Below are positions 11,819 through 21,783 of a stretch of DNA of 64,000 nucleotides, piece after piece. Under the pieces are notes generated by a model that did no database searches, was not told where the DNA came from, and saw nothing but the letters and a program-made list of their open reading frames with translations. Within the stretch, counting starts at the first letter, position 1, and every line of letters begins with the position of its first letter. Origin of the DNA: Isoetes taiwanensis (taxonomy: Eukaryota > Streptophyta > Lycopodiopsida > Isoetales > Isoetaceae); the NCBI GenBank assembly GCA_021234155.1, contig JAJEKV010000025.1, positions 2,875,339 through 2,939,338 of the forward strand, in the 5' to 3' direction. The position numbers were made by a program, and so were the translations under genes.

Positions 11819-13190
11819 CTAAGAGGTCGACCCTTCAGCATCTTGTGCTTGGGTGTCAAACTCAGGCTCTGGTCGATGCTGCAAGAGTAGCACGCTAGGA
11901 TTAACTGATGAGGCAGCTGATGAAGCTATCTCTGGAGGGACATTGGTAGCCAATGGCGCTGCAACCAACAGACTCATGTTCATCCAAGAACCAATCTCTT
12001 GATCAAACACCGCAATGGCTAGATCCCGGTTCACCAGGATAACCTGTTCAAGGTTAGGAGCTAATTTCTTGTGGCCCGTTGTGGTGGAAAGTGCCCTCAA
12101 TGACCATCGGCCGCCGCCGCCCGGGGCGATTGCCTTAGCAAAGAAGAGAACACATGCCTTGTGGAAAGCCGGGGAAGAATCGGTAATATGGCATTTCAAC
12201 CCCGAACCATCGGATGGGTTGAAGAGGCCAACTTCGGACTCAAGTTTCGGGGCAGCTCCTCCTCCATGGCAAAATCCTTCTCTTCACGAGCATACCGACT
12301 CTCATCACATAAATCCTCCATGGTTGGGTCGTCCTCCGGCTTGACGGCGGCGTCGTTGATGTTGGGCGCGTGTGGCCCGTAGCTGGAAAGCCGATTCGTG
12401 AGGCGAAGATGGGGTACTCGAATCATTAACGGGGCGCAAGGACAAGAGGGAGGTTGATAGGCTCAACATCAAGAGGTTGATAGTTGAGCAGCTGATGTAT
12501 CTCTGGCGCATAATTAGGGCGAGAGTAATCAATGAAATCATGCTGACCCTGGCAATATTCGGCCAGCTCATAAAGAAGGTGAGCGGTCCTCTGCTTACCC
12601 TTATTTGCGATATGCTGATAGGCCCATTGAATGTCGCTCAGCAGCAAGTAATCCTGATCCCCAACCTTAATGGCAGCAAGTGAACTCAATCCCACAAGTG
12701 CTTGGCCCTTACTACGAGGCAAAGGCCTCTCTTTAGCTAACTCCTTCCATCGTACGAAATCAGCAAAGTTTATCTGCTCGTCCTCCTCTGAATCTGGAGG
12801 AAGTGGGGCCTTAGCTTGCTCTAAAGCGGTGTCAGTGCCATCTACATACCTGTCCATAATAAGAGCAAGGGCAAACTGGGCTTCAAAGTATAGCCCATTA
12901 GAGCCACAGTCGATAATGGGAGCGTGCTTAGCACGTCTGATGATGCCCTTGAGGATGTCATAGCTGTGGCGATCATCTCCCAACATATGCTCCACAATAT
13001 CTCTGTGAAGATAAGGTTGGGGCGGTTCCCCAAAGAATTCCGCTTCAGGCAATATTTCCTGATCATAGAACTCTACAAAGGTCGCATAGTCAGGGTGGGC
13101 GCGCATATTGTCGATGAGGTCGACTGAACTCTGCAGCATAGGATCCAAGAGAGGGTAAGGAACCTGGGGATCCCATTGCTCGCCTCCCAT
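11819..13190 (-). pseudogene. Element A conserved accessory gene between H3 and gag, unknown family
   Basis: Starts at an ATG (MGGEQWDPQVPYPL) at 13190. Segments align with the gene at 19952-21453 in element B: ALALIMDRYVDGTD against ALALFMQYKSVNKV; LAAIKVGDQDYLLLSDIQWAY against LSPIVIDGGEYILANDILNLPY; DFIDYSRPNYAPEI against DLIDYSYQEIPREI; then, further on, EQVILVNRDLAIAVFD against DHIVLFKRSVALHCLD. Conservation in order over about 400 residues means a real protein family shared by both elements. I cannot assign a function: no zinc finger, protease or transmembrane segment is evident. A TATA-like TTAAATA lies about 110 bp upstream (13296-13302), matching the layout in B. About two breaks. 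Confidence 0.75.
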
Positions 13191-13302
13191 GTACCATGCT
13201 AGGCGGACAGTGAGTCCATCTTTGCGCAGGTGGAGGATGGGAGGAAGAAGGAAACGAGGAGTAAGAAATGGTGAAACCCTAAAATGAATCTGAAGTATTT
13301 AA

Positions 13303-13496
13303 CTTGTTTGGGCACGGCGCTCGAGGCCCGACTCATCATTTTTTTTTTTTTTTTTTTGCCAGTTATTATTATTTTTATTTATTATTTTTTTTTTTTAATT
13401 GTAAGAAAATTCACAATTCACAATAAGAAGTCAAACAGTTTTATATTAATATATATATCGATTTACATAGATACAAAATTGTGATGTACATAATTA
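13303..13496. repeat. Low-complexity T-rich stretch in element A
   Basis: Runs of T and TATT (about 13339-13400) lie between the H3-derived gene and the accessory gene. No coding signal. Confidence 0.6.
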
Positions 13497-14843
13497 TGAC
13501 CGTTCCCCACGGATCCGGCGTGCTAACTGTAGGTCTTTTGTCATGATGGTGACTCGCTTGGCATGGATGGCACATAGGTTTGCATCGCCAAAGAGGGCCA
13601 CCAAGTAAGCCTCTAGCCTCTCGAAGTGCTAGAATGGCATGAGTTTGAAAACGAAGGTCCGTCTTAAATTCTTGGGCAATTTCTCGGACCAGACGCTGGA
13701 AAGGAAGTTTTCGTAACAGAAACTCAGTGGATTTCTGGTACTTCCTTATCTCTCGAAGTGCCACGGTACCAGGCTTGTAACGATGCCTCCTCCTAGGTTG
13801 GGGTGCAGCTCCGGGTAGAGTCTTCCTGCTTTGTTCGGGATCTTGGGGCTTTACGGATGATATTATCGCCGGTTATCCCTGCGGCCTTGGCGATTCCTCC
13901 CGAGCTCTAAAGCTGGTCCTTATCGCGAGCACCGGATCGTAGGGGTGTCTTCTTTTGTCTTGGCCGAGGAATACGGACTTCTGCGGTGGTGGCTCTGCCG
14001 ATGCCTTTCTTCCTCTTCCTTCCTCGGTCGGCTCCATCGGCCCGGTTGCCTCTCTTGCTCTCTGCTTCTGCGTCGTCCGCATTCTTTTCAGATTTTGCTC
14101 TTGTTCTACTGCTGGCGATGGATAGTATCCTCCGCGAAGCTTGGCAGACCTCCCTCCGATCAAGCTGTGTTGCCTTACACGTGCTTGCGGTGTGGCTTGC
14201 TCCTCTGCTTGCTTCTCTTTGGCTATTCTGATTTCCGTTCTTCTTGTAAGCTCTATGAAGTAACGTGGGGGATTAGCTTGCATGTCTCGTTCAACAGCCC
14301 GCTGGAAATGATCTGTGAAGTAGGAGGGTGATCCTGCTTCCCAAAGGATACGATTGGTCTCCTCTTCATATGAGAACGATGGAAGAGTATAGGCTCCCCC
14401 ATCAAAAAGGCACATGCCGTTTCCCAAGTAACGGTACCCAGAAGCGGGGTCATCAGATGCAAGCCACTGTAGGTCCGCTTCCTGCGCCATTTGCAAGCTG
14501 TTTTGGGCCTGTATTCGTAGGGCCTCGGCTTCAGTTTGTTCATCCTCACCCGGCGGGAAGAACCGTGTATACTTCTGCACACCATCTTCTTGTTCAACTA
14601 TGGTGCAGGTTTCTTGGATAGCGTTGAGCTTAATTACAAAACGCTCATTATAGCAGAAGAGTGGGTATGGTATTCTGACTCCTTCATAGAAACGTTTAGC
14701 AAGATATTCCAGTATCTCCTCAGTTTTTGCCTCCGTTTCTGGCGATGGGTTTTTTGCCGTGGCCTTGATTCGACCATTAAAAACTCTATGGGGGTTTGAG
14801 AATAACGGGGCTTGCGCTTGTACACCTGCTTGACTTCCTCCAT
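13497..14843 (-). pseudogene. Element A histone H3-derived gene (tail-like start, long insert, H3 fold)
   Basis: On -, the region at about 13805-13497 is unmistakable histone H3. It reads [20 protein letters not shown], then [20 protein letters not shown], which are the alpha-N helix, alpha-1 and loop 1 of the H3 fold. Similarity continues to the C-terminal end of the fold. Upstream, a frame begins at the ATG at 14843 with MEEVKQVYKRKPRYSQTP. This lines up with element B's MARTKQTYRKPGPRSTPS (shared KQ-x-Y at H3 positions 4, 5 and 7), so it is probably a diverged H3 tail. Between them lie about 300 charged residues (13873-14580) of unknown fold ending in a basic stretch. H3 normally has about 136 residues with tail and fold adjacent, so the split is striking. 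It lies between primer site and gag, exactly as in B. About three breaks. Confidence 0.88.
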
Positions 14844-15140
14844 GTCGAATAGGTGGGCGCTGGGCAGGCGCTTGGGGGAGAAAGGTAAGGGGCGAGGTTT
14901 GGCTATGGCAGAGGGAAGCTTCTAGTTCCGGCGGCTATGGCGGCTAGGCGGAGCTCAAAAGGGCGCTAGGTGTTTAAGAAAAGTGAAAGAAAAAGTCACT
15001 TTTAAACTTTTTAACCCTAAAAAAACTTTTTATAAAAAAGTGGCGGGGCGCGCTTTTCGAGGTGGCGGGCACCCCCTACCTCGACGTCGCTACGGGCGCC
15101 AGCGGCGTCCGGGTACCCCCTGCCCGCCACTTAGGGTTAG

Positions 15141-15174
<34 letters not shown>

Positions 15175-15430
15175 CGAGGTGGCGGGCACCCCCTACCCCG
15201 AGGTTTCTACGGGCGCCAGCGACACCCGGGTACCCCCTGCCCGCCACTTAGGGTTAGGGTTGGGTACCGGGTACACCCCTTCTAATTACAATTAGACCAC
15301 GCTAAAGCAAGCATGACGGCAACCATTACACCACCCAAAAACTCATACTACTCCAAAATCCTCACTCTCTAGCTAACGATCTATCGAGTTAGTATGTGGC
15401 CAGTGCAATAGTTTGGCTTCCCAAAACCAT
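14844..15430. other. Element A leader with duplicated GC-rich block
   Basis: The untranslated leader between primer site and H3-derived gene. A block of about 90 bp at 15058-15147 recurs at 15175-15262 (GGTGGCGGGCACCCCCTAC ... CTGCCCGCCACTTAGGGTTA). The copies are separated by about 35 T. Each copy ends in TTAGGGTTAGGG, which on - is CCCTAACCCTAA, resembling a plant telo-box. Confidence 0.75.
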
Positions 15431-15442
15431 GCTCTGATACCA
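15431..15442 (-). other. Element A primer-binding site (initiator tRNA-Met type)
   Basis: On - this reads TGGTATCAGAGC, one base inside the 5' LTR. This is the standard plant retrotransposon primer site and confirms that the right-hand LTR is the 5' one. Confidence 0.92.
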
Positions 15443-15443
15443 C

Positions 15444-17097
15444 TGTGACGCTCCCTGAACATATACGACCCTCGGTCGTACACATACGGGGACTTTCCCC
15501 TCCCATGGCGACCAACTTCGCCATGGCGTGAACCCTCCGTCTATTTCGGGCCATCTATAATACGATGCCCGGAAGAAGGACACGGAGGGGTCATTCGGCC
15601 CACGCCTTCAGTGGGGCTCCTACGTCGCGGAAGCGTGAATACAAGAGTTAGCATACAGCATAAATCACATATAAATAACCACCACGAAGGGTGGCATATC
15701 CATCCAAATACCAACGGCAAAGAATATGCATCTAAACCTAAGAAAACACCCCAAACCCCGGGTTCTACCCGGTTGAGACTCGTGAGGATAGACCGGCGGC
15801 TCGGCCTCAAGAGATCGTGACAGAGATATAACTGGCGTTGGCTGGCATAGAACATCGGCTAGGGTTGTCCACTCCATCCGCCCCTCACATTGCACACTTT
15901 TGCGGATGGGTCGATTCACGCTATGGCGTCGCTATAGCCTTGGGAGGAGGCGGGCTCGAGGCATCACCACCTGTGAGCCTACTCGGGGTTCATGAAGCCC
16001 GGTCCCGATGAGGCAGGTGGAAGCGTCCCCTTCGGAATCCGCGGTAGCTCCATGGGCGAGCTAGAGAATACGTGCCGCATCGGCGACCCCGCATCCGTGC
16101 CGACTTACTGCGCCCTAAATCTACTCAAAGTGCAAGGTGCCCCATCACGGGTCACACCTTCCCACCGGGGAGTGTCGGACCCATACCAGGCCCTCTCGTG
16201 GCCCGGCTATCAGGTCTAGCTCGCTATAGGAGTCGGGAGCCTTTTATGTTGGGTGCAAGACCCCACCTCCACTTCACCCACTTGTGTTCCTTGTGCGGTG
16301 CTAAGCCCGATTACCATAGCATCTATGACCCGGTGGGCTCTTGTGCACAGGCCGCAACTAGTGGGATGCTACAGGGGTCTATCTAGGAGCATACTACAAT
16401 ACATGGCTCAGAGGTCTCTACCCCGTAACCCCCATTCCAAAAGTAATACCATGCAAAGAACTATCAATCCATCCTTAACAAACATAATCAGTATCAGAAA
16501 TAAGAAGAACTCACCTTTACAATCAAGGGTTAGTCCTATAAGTACAACAATGAGATAATAGAGAAGCAAGCACAACCCGTGCCCAACAGGGGCGCTGCCC
16601 TAGAATTCACAACTATATTAGCCACCCACCTGAATTCTGGCTGGATCCATTACCAATTGGTGCTTCCATCTCCTAGGTCTTGGTGGTTCAGCTTCAGCTA
16701 CACAGGTAAAAAGTACTTGGTCTGGTGGCGCTCAGCGCGACAGGGTTTGGCGCTCAGCTCCTGCTCCTTCTTGGACGAATTTTGGGAGTCAATTAGCAAT
16801 AGGGATCAGGTTGACAGCCCAATTTGGAAGTCCCCATGTTGGCCAATCGAATTAGGCCAGGTGGCGCCTTCCCAAAGCATTTATTGGCCTAATTATCCCA
16901 TTTAATATTAATCCCTAGATTATAGGTTATTATCTTTAATGATTAAATTAGCATAGCTAATTTAATCCCTTTTAAGTCAACCCCCTAGGTTACAATACCC
17001 CATCGTGGCGTACCTTTATCGGGTGACGTGTCAGTATATTTATAGGTGTACCGTATAAGTACGTTACGTATACCGTATAAATGCGTGGAACGTCACA
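15444..17097 (-). repeat. Element A 5' LTR
   Basis: 1654 bp, TGTGACGCTCC...GAACGTCACA on +. It pairs with 3741-5406. Bases 16852-17097 are identical to 5161-5406. The five bases after it (CTTAT) are the target duplication. Confidence 0.93.
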
Positions 17098-17417
17098 CTT
17101 ATGAGTCGGAGCCACGGGTAGGAGCTCTCATGTTTTACGGCATATGATTATGTTCTTTGCAGTTATGGATATGTAGATGAGCTACCCTTCGAGGTAGCAT
17201 GAGGTATTGATGTTGCTAGTTCTGACGATGTTTATGCTTCCGCTGTGATAGGAGCCCATAGGGGAAGGGTGCGCAAGACACCTTCGTGTCCCCTTCCCGC
17301 ACCATGGTGATCCCAGAGTGCAGGATAGACGGAGGGCCCGTGCGGTCGGAGGACCGGGTGGGGGATTTCCTACGGAGTGTACGGCTGCGAGCCGTATATT
17401 TAGTAGGGAGCGTCACA
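17098..17417 (+). repeat. Element B 5' LTR, second part
   Basis: Resumes the LTR interrupted at 3740. From about 17280 to the terminal GTCACA it matches the end of the 3' LTR (28468-28604). Subtracting one CTTAT duplication, the complete 5' LTR would be about 1.64 kb, close to element A's. Confidence 0.88.
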
Positions 17418-17418
17418 A

Positions 17419-17430
17419 TGGTATCAGAGC
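17419..17430 (+). other. Element B primer-binding site (initiator tRNA-Met type)
   Basis: TGGTATCAGAGC one base after the LTR's terminal GTCACA, as in element A. Confidence 0.93.
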
Positions 17431-17983
17431 AATGTTCTTGGTTGACCAAGAACTAGCACTGACCATATCCTCGAAAGTAGTCTAACTGGCCTGATAGGGT
17501 GCGAAATGAAAATTTCCACCACGGAACCCCGAAAATAGGGGGAAAATTTTTCTCCTAGGTAGTGGGTTCGTAAGAATAGGCTAGGTTGTTAGAGGAGTAA
17601 AAGAATGAGTCAAATTAACATTCTAGTAAAATTGGAGTGGAAATTATGAATCAGCATCAAATTTCACCTAATATGGGTCGAAGAATTATGCCAATCCGAG
17701 ACCTGGGTGAAAAACGGCGCAAATTCATAATTAACACTTCAAACCATTAGGAAAAATTCGAAATTTTAATATAATACTGTATTAAGTAAGTACTAATAAT
17801 TAAGTACATTGGAATAATTAATAGGGGGGGGGCTAATTATTACACCTATTAATGGTAGGAGAATATTCCTCAGGGAACCCTTCTTTTTAAATATCTTCTT
17901 GCCACCTCATTTCCCCCCAAACCTTGCCAGCCAAATCTCTCTCTTGATCAGCCTTACGTCACCCGTTTCTCAGACCATAAGAT
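17431..17983. other. Element B leader
   Basis: Untranslated leader of about 550 bp, AT-rich near 17740-17900. A TTTTTAAATATC stretch about 95 bp before the H3-derived start could act as a TATA box. No open gene. Confidence 0.5.
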
Positions 17984-19150
17984 ATGGCTCGAACCAAGCA
18001 AACCTATAGGAAGCCTGGCCCAAGGAGCACACCTTCGATGGCGGCAGGGGCAGCAGCAGCAGCCGGAGGTCATGGCAAGCGGATTCCAGAACACCTTCGG
18101 CCGAAGCCAGGTGAAGAGGGGTCGTCTTCCACCGACGACACCTTCCACATCTCCCAGGAGGAGGCTCCCAACAGCAGCAGCAGTTCTTCGTCAGCAGGCA
18201 CTCAGTGAACCGACGAGACTCGCCACTTTGGGCCCTTGAATAATGAACAGGTGGAGCACCAGGAGGAAGAGCGCCGGGAGGAGGAGACCGAGCAACAGCA
18301 GCACCAGGCCCAGACCCAGCAGGCAGACCCTTCTTCGATCAAGAAGAAGGGCAAGGAGAAGGTGAAGGAGTGGCCGAAGGTCAGGGCAGCACGGAAGAAG
18401 AGGGAGAGAGAACTCCGGGAGAAGGAGCGGAGGACCAAGAGGAGAAATGATAGGCCTCGCGGGACGGTCACAATAGAAGAACGTCGCCCACGTGAGGTAG
18501 ATGAAGAGGACGAGGAGGAAGGAGGCGGAGATGAGGAAGAGGAGGGCGAAGAGGAGGAAGAGCAGCAAGACGTTGGGGAGCCTTCAGACCCCAACGCACG
18601 CCCACCCTACCCGAAGTAGCCCAAGCCACCAAAGGTAGTTAAGAAGCAGAAGGTGGGTGAGCGTGAATTCGCGCTCAAGCAAGATCGCGAATTCAAGCGC
18701 AAAATGAAGGCGTACCAGGAGTACCTTCGTCGCTGGACGAGGTACAATGATTGGTATTGTAGGCAGAATGTGGAGAGGTTTGTCAAGGGCGGGCAGCCGA
18801 AGAGCCAGCCGAAGCCGCCTCCACCTAGGCCGGAGAAGCCCACGAAGACCCATCATGGGCCTAACTCTCGGCACGCGCGGGTGTTTCGGGAGATTAGACA
18901 CTTCTAGCAGTGTACTAATCTCCTGATAAGGAAGGCACCTTTTGAACGCCTTCTTCGCGAAGTCATGCAGGAGTTCCGGACCGATTACAGGGTCACCCCT
19001 CTAATGATCTGGGCCCTGCAAGAAGCCGCAGAAGCAGAGCTGACCCAGCTCTTTGAAGAGGGAAACCTTTGTGCCATCCACGCCAAGCGGGTGACGGTTA
19101 TGCCCAAGGACCTGCACTTGGCGCGGAGGATCCGCAAAGAGAGGCCCTAG
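17984..19150 (+). pseudogene. Element B histone H3-derived gene (ARTKQT tail, acidic insert, H3 fold)
   Basis: The ATG at 17984 begins MARTKQTYRKPGPRSTPS. Canonical H3 begins [20 protein letters not shown], so K4 and K9 and their neighbours R2, T3, Q5, T6 and R8 are kept, whereas A7 and S10 are changed to Y and P. After about 300 residues comes the end of the H3 fold: [20 protein letters not shown] against canonical [20 protein letters not shown], then [10 protein letters not shown] at the terminus. Between lie a serine-rich part, a lysine/arginine-rich coiled-coil-like part (about 18330-18450), a run of Glu/Asp (18500-18575) like those of histone chaperones, and a Lys/Pro-rich part. One frame is kept for about 389 codons, interrupted about three times. 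Canonical H3 is about 136 residues. Being in the same position as element A's copy, it belongs to the element, not to the host. Whether it entered nucleosomes is unknown. Confidence 0.93.
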
Positions 19151-19833
19151 GACCTCAAATTTTGTAATTTTGATTATAATTAAAGTTTCCAGTGTAAATT
19201 AGGTTTTCTTAATATATATATAAGTTCTCTTACTCTGTAAATTGGATTGTATGATGCTTGAAAATGTAGGTAATTAAGCTAAATTGTAGTAGAATTCTCT
19301 GTAAATTATTTAGAAATTGCCTAGAAACCCGAGTTAGAACAAAATTTCAGCAAAAATCATCGAAGATTGGCAAAAATTCAGTGACCCGGGTGAGACCGCG
19401 CCAATCGACCCTGCGTTCGCAACGCAAGACCCAGTTCGCGCGGATTCACTCGGTTACATTGAAATTTCGCTTCTAGATGCCAATTTTGCTCGAAATAAGT
19501 TGCTAGCTAGGTTAGAATTGGTTCAATTAGGTATGTTAGTATCTTGTAGCTCCTAAAAATGCCAAGTTGTGACCCAAATCAGGCCAACCAGGTGAGACCG
19601 CGCCAATCCACCCTGCATTCGCAACGCAGACCTATTCCGCGCGGATTCATCCGGGTCGACCATTTTTGACCTAGATTAGCCAAATTTGACCCAACAAACG
19701 GCCATGTAGTGTTTCTTGCTTTGTTTTGCTTAGATTTGCACTTCATGGTAGTTCATTTGGAGACCTATAGCCTTAGAACAAAAATCTCTCCCATCAAGAA
19801 CCCTTGTGCACGAAACCCCAGGCAGACCATAGT
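19151..19833. repeat. Element B spacer with duplicated GC-rich block
   Basis: The block GTGAGACCGCGCCAATC ... CGCGGATTCA at 19390-19455 recurs at 19592-19655 with few changes; 202-bp offset. It lies just upstream of a TATA box, so it could be a duplicated promoter element (inference). No coding frame. Confidence 0.7.
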
Positions 19834-19842
19834 CTATAAATA
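19834..19842 (+). promoter_or_regulatory. TATA box ahead of element B accessory gene
   Basis: CTATAAATA, a strong match to the plant TATA consensus, about 110 bp before the ATG at 19952. Element A has TTAAATA at a similar distance before its homologous gene. It suggests an internal promoter rather than read-through only. Confidence 0.5.
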
Positions 19843-19951
19843 GGGCCTCATTTGCCATTTTCCCTTCACCCGAACTGTTCCTAGCATCTTAGGCAATTTC
19901 CCAACCCTTCATTGATCTTTGCAAGCCATTTTCTACACTCATTTCTGCTCA

Positions 19952-21453
19952 ATGGCGCCTAGCAACTTTGTCAGATGGTATGATGCTGCCAACCACATCC
20001 ATGACCTTCCAGCTGACCAAGCCTTCCAGGTGTTCGACCATTTGTTTGATCTTCATGCAACATTGACCAGAACACCCTTCTATACTGATATCATTTGCCA
20101 ATATAACCAACAGATCCTACCCTGGGAAGTTAGCTTACCCCCTAGGGGAGGGAATTGGGTATCTCTAGAGACGCTTAGCCAAGCCTTAGGAAGAGAGATG
20201 GGAGGATCCAAGGGCAAGAACCAGCTGTGGGATAGGACTAGAACCATGCCAGACTACATGACCTGCAGGCATAATAGGCATAGATACCTCTCATCCCAGA
20301 TAGCCCTTGCCCTATTCATGCAGTACAAGTCAGTCAATAAGGTGGGAGAACCTTCCATTCAGCCTCTAGACCTAGCACCACTCAGCACTCATAGAGACCA
20401 AGGCCACATCCTTGAGATAGACTCCTCGGAGTACGAGTACCATGGCAGGACATCAGGGACACCAGCACTGCAGATCGAGCAAGACTACGAGCAGCTAGGG
20501 GAAGAAAATCTAGATTGGGAAAGCAGAAAGGCAAGGAGGATCGAGAGGCACATGGCCAGGCACGATGACGACATCAGGCGAGCCTACGAGCCACCAATCG
20601 GCATCACAGCCCTATCACCTATAGTCATCGACGGAGGGGAGTACATCTTGGCAAACGACATCCTCAACCTACCTTACTGCCAAGAAGAAGGGCTTAGGAT
20701 CGACGAGCTCTTAGGCTTGATAGCACAGGAGCAGAACACCGACCTCATCGACTACTCTTACCAGGAAATTCCAAGGGAGATAGCAGAGCGGCACTCCTAC
20801 GCCAGGGAGACAATGTCAGATATAGCAGCCAGGAACCCATCATTCCAGAGGAGGAGTTCCAAGAAATACAAAGCAGGTTGTACAAACCAGGAAGAGGCCC
20901 AAGCTCTAGCCGGACAGTTCGTTCCAGGAGCATGGGGGAAGCATCCAACAACATCAACTTGGAGAACGCAACTACCATGTGGACAGACCATGAAGACCTC
21001 TTGGTAGTAGATGTCTACGGCGGGGCAGCTCAAAGGAAGGGCACAAGATCACGAAGCACAGGCAAGGGTACGGCGCTGCGCTACTACCTCCCAGTCCTCA
21101 GTCAAGGGCAGATGATAGTCTTCCACAAGGAGTTCAGCCCAAGAGGGGAAGAGTCCGTGGCGCTCCTCATAGCACTCTCTGGCTTCGGGCAGCACTCCAA
21201 GATATACAGCCATGCGGATCACATCGTTCTCTTCAAGAGATCCGTGGCGCTCCACTGCCTCGACTTCGCCAGAGGCCACCTCAGGGACGCGACACTGTCA
21301 GTAGTAGCGGCAACAGCACCAGAACTCTCGGCACCGAAAATGGCCCGAGCACTCGAAGGAGGATCAACCAGGAACATCTTGCGCAACCTCGGCAAAGGCC
21401 TTCGGCTTAGGGCCGTCAAGAATTTCTTCAAGTTGACAAGGGGCCATCGATGA
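19952..21453 (+). pseudogene. Element B conserved accessory gene, unknown family
   Basis: Starts at ATG 19952 (MAPSNFVRWYDAANHIHD); an upstream TTG at 19919 is unlikely to be used in a plant. The first part (19952-21007) contains the segments shared with element A's gene: ALALFMQYKS, IVIDGGEYILANDIL, DLIDYSYQEIPREI. The second part (about 20990-21453) has DHIVLFKRSVALHCLDFARG and ends basic (GLRLRAVKNFFKLTRGHR). No known domain is recognised. The basic C-terminus would suit nucleic-acid binding, but that is only a guess. Conserved order in both elements argues for a real protein. About one break. Confidence 0.75.
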
Positions 21454-21783
21454 TAGACAAATTCTGTTTTAATCTTCTTCTAAGTTGTATTGGATGTCTT
21501 CACTCCTATAATCTAGCATGTATTTTATATTAATATGTAACTTTTATATATTAATGACGATAAATTGTCTTCAACTTATAAGTGTAATTTTGGCATGATT
21601 TCTTTTATGCTCAACAATATTCACTTGTAAATAAGGATGAATAATATATAACTAAAGTAACAGTATTGATGACTAATACTTGCAGCCAGGAACACCGGCT
21701 CAGGTTCTCAAGGCCAGGGCCAACATCACCAATGGGTACCTAGAAACTTATTTGGACGTGAACAAGACGACAACAACAAGGAA
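21454..21783. other. Element B spacer before gag
   Basis: AT-rich spacer, ending with CTTGCAG (about 21681-21687), a possible splice acceptor ahead of Gag. No gene seen. Confidence 0.4.

Larger units (their letters stand above)
3741..17097 (-). mobile_element. Element A: nested Ty3/Gypsy chromovirus with histone H3-derived gene
   Basis: A 13.36-kb LTR retrotransposon in reverse orientation, inserted in the 5' LTR of element B. Its LTRs are 3741-5406 (3') and 15444-17097 (5'), flanked by CTTAT at 3736-3740 and 17098-17102. The initiator-Met primer site is at 15431-15442 and the purine tract at 5407-5419 (both read on -). Gene order matches B: H3-derived gene, conserved unknown gene, an extra small frame, Gag-protease-RT, RNase H, integrase, chromodomain. 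The last 246 bp of the two LTRs are identical, so it is young. It is broken at several points, mostly in pol. Confidence 0.95.

Noticed and set aside
15140-15262. Interstitial telomere
   Set aside because: Only two TTAGGG units in each copy, inside an element leader; better seen as a telo-box-like motif.
18191-18901. Serine- and leucine-rich frames on the - strand
   Set aside because: Shadows of the Glu/Asp/Lys-rich insert of the H3-derived gene on +.
17984-19150. A host histone H3 gene that happens to lie in the retrotransposon
   Set aside because: Both elements have it at the same place between primer site and gag, and each has a long insert unlike host H3, so it belongs to the element family.
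19919-19951. Start of the accessory gene at TTG 19919
   Set aside because: Plants initiate at ATG; the ATG at 19952 is the first in frame.
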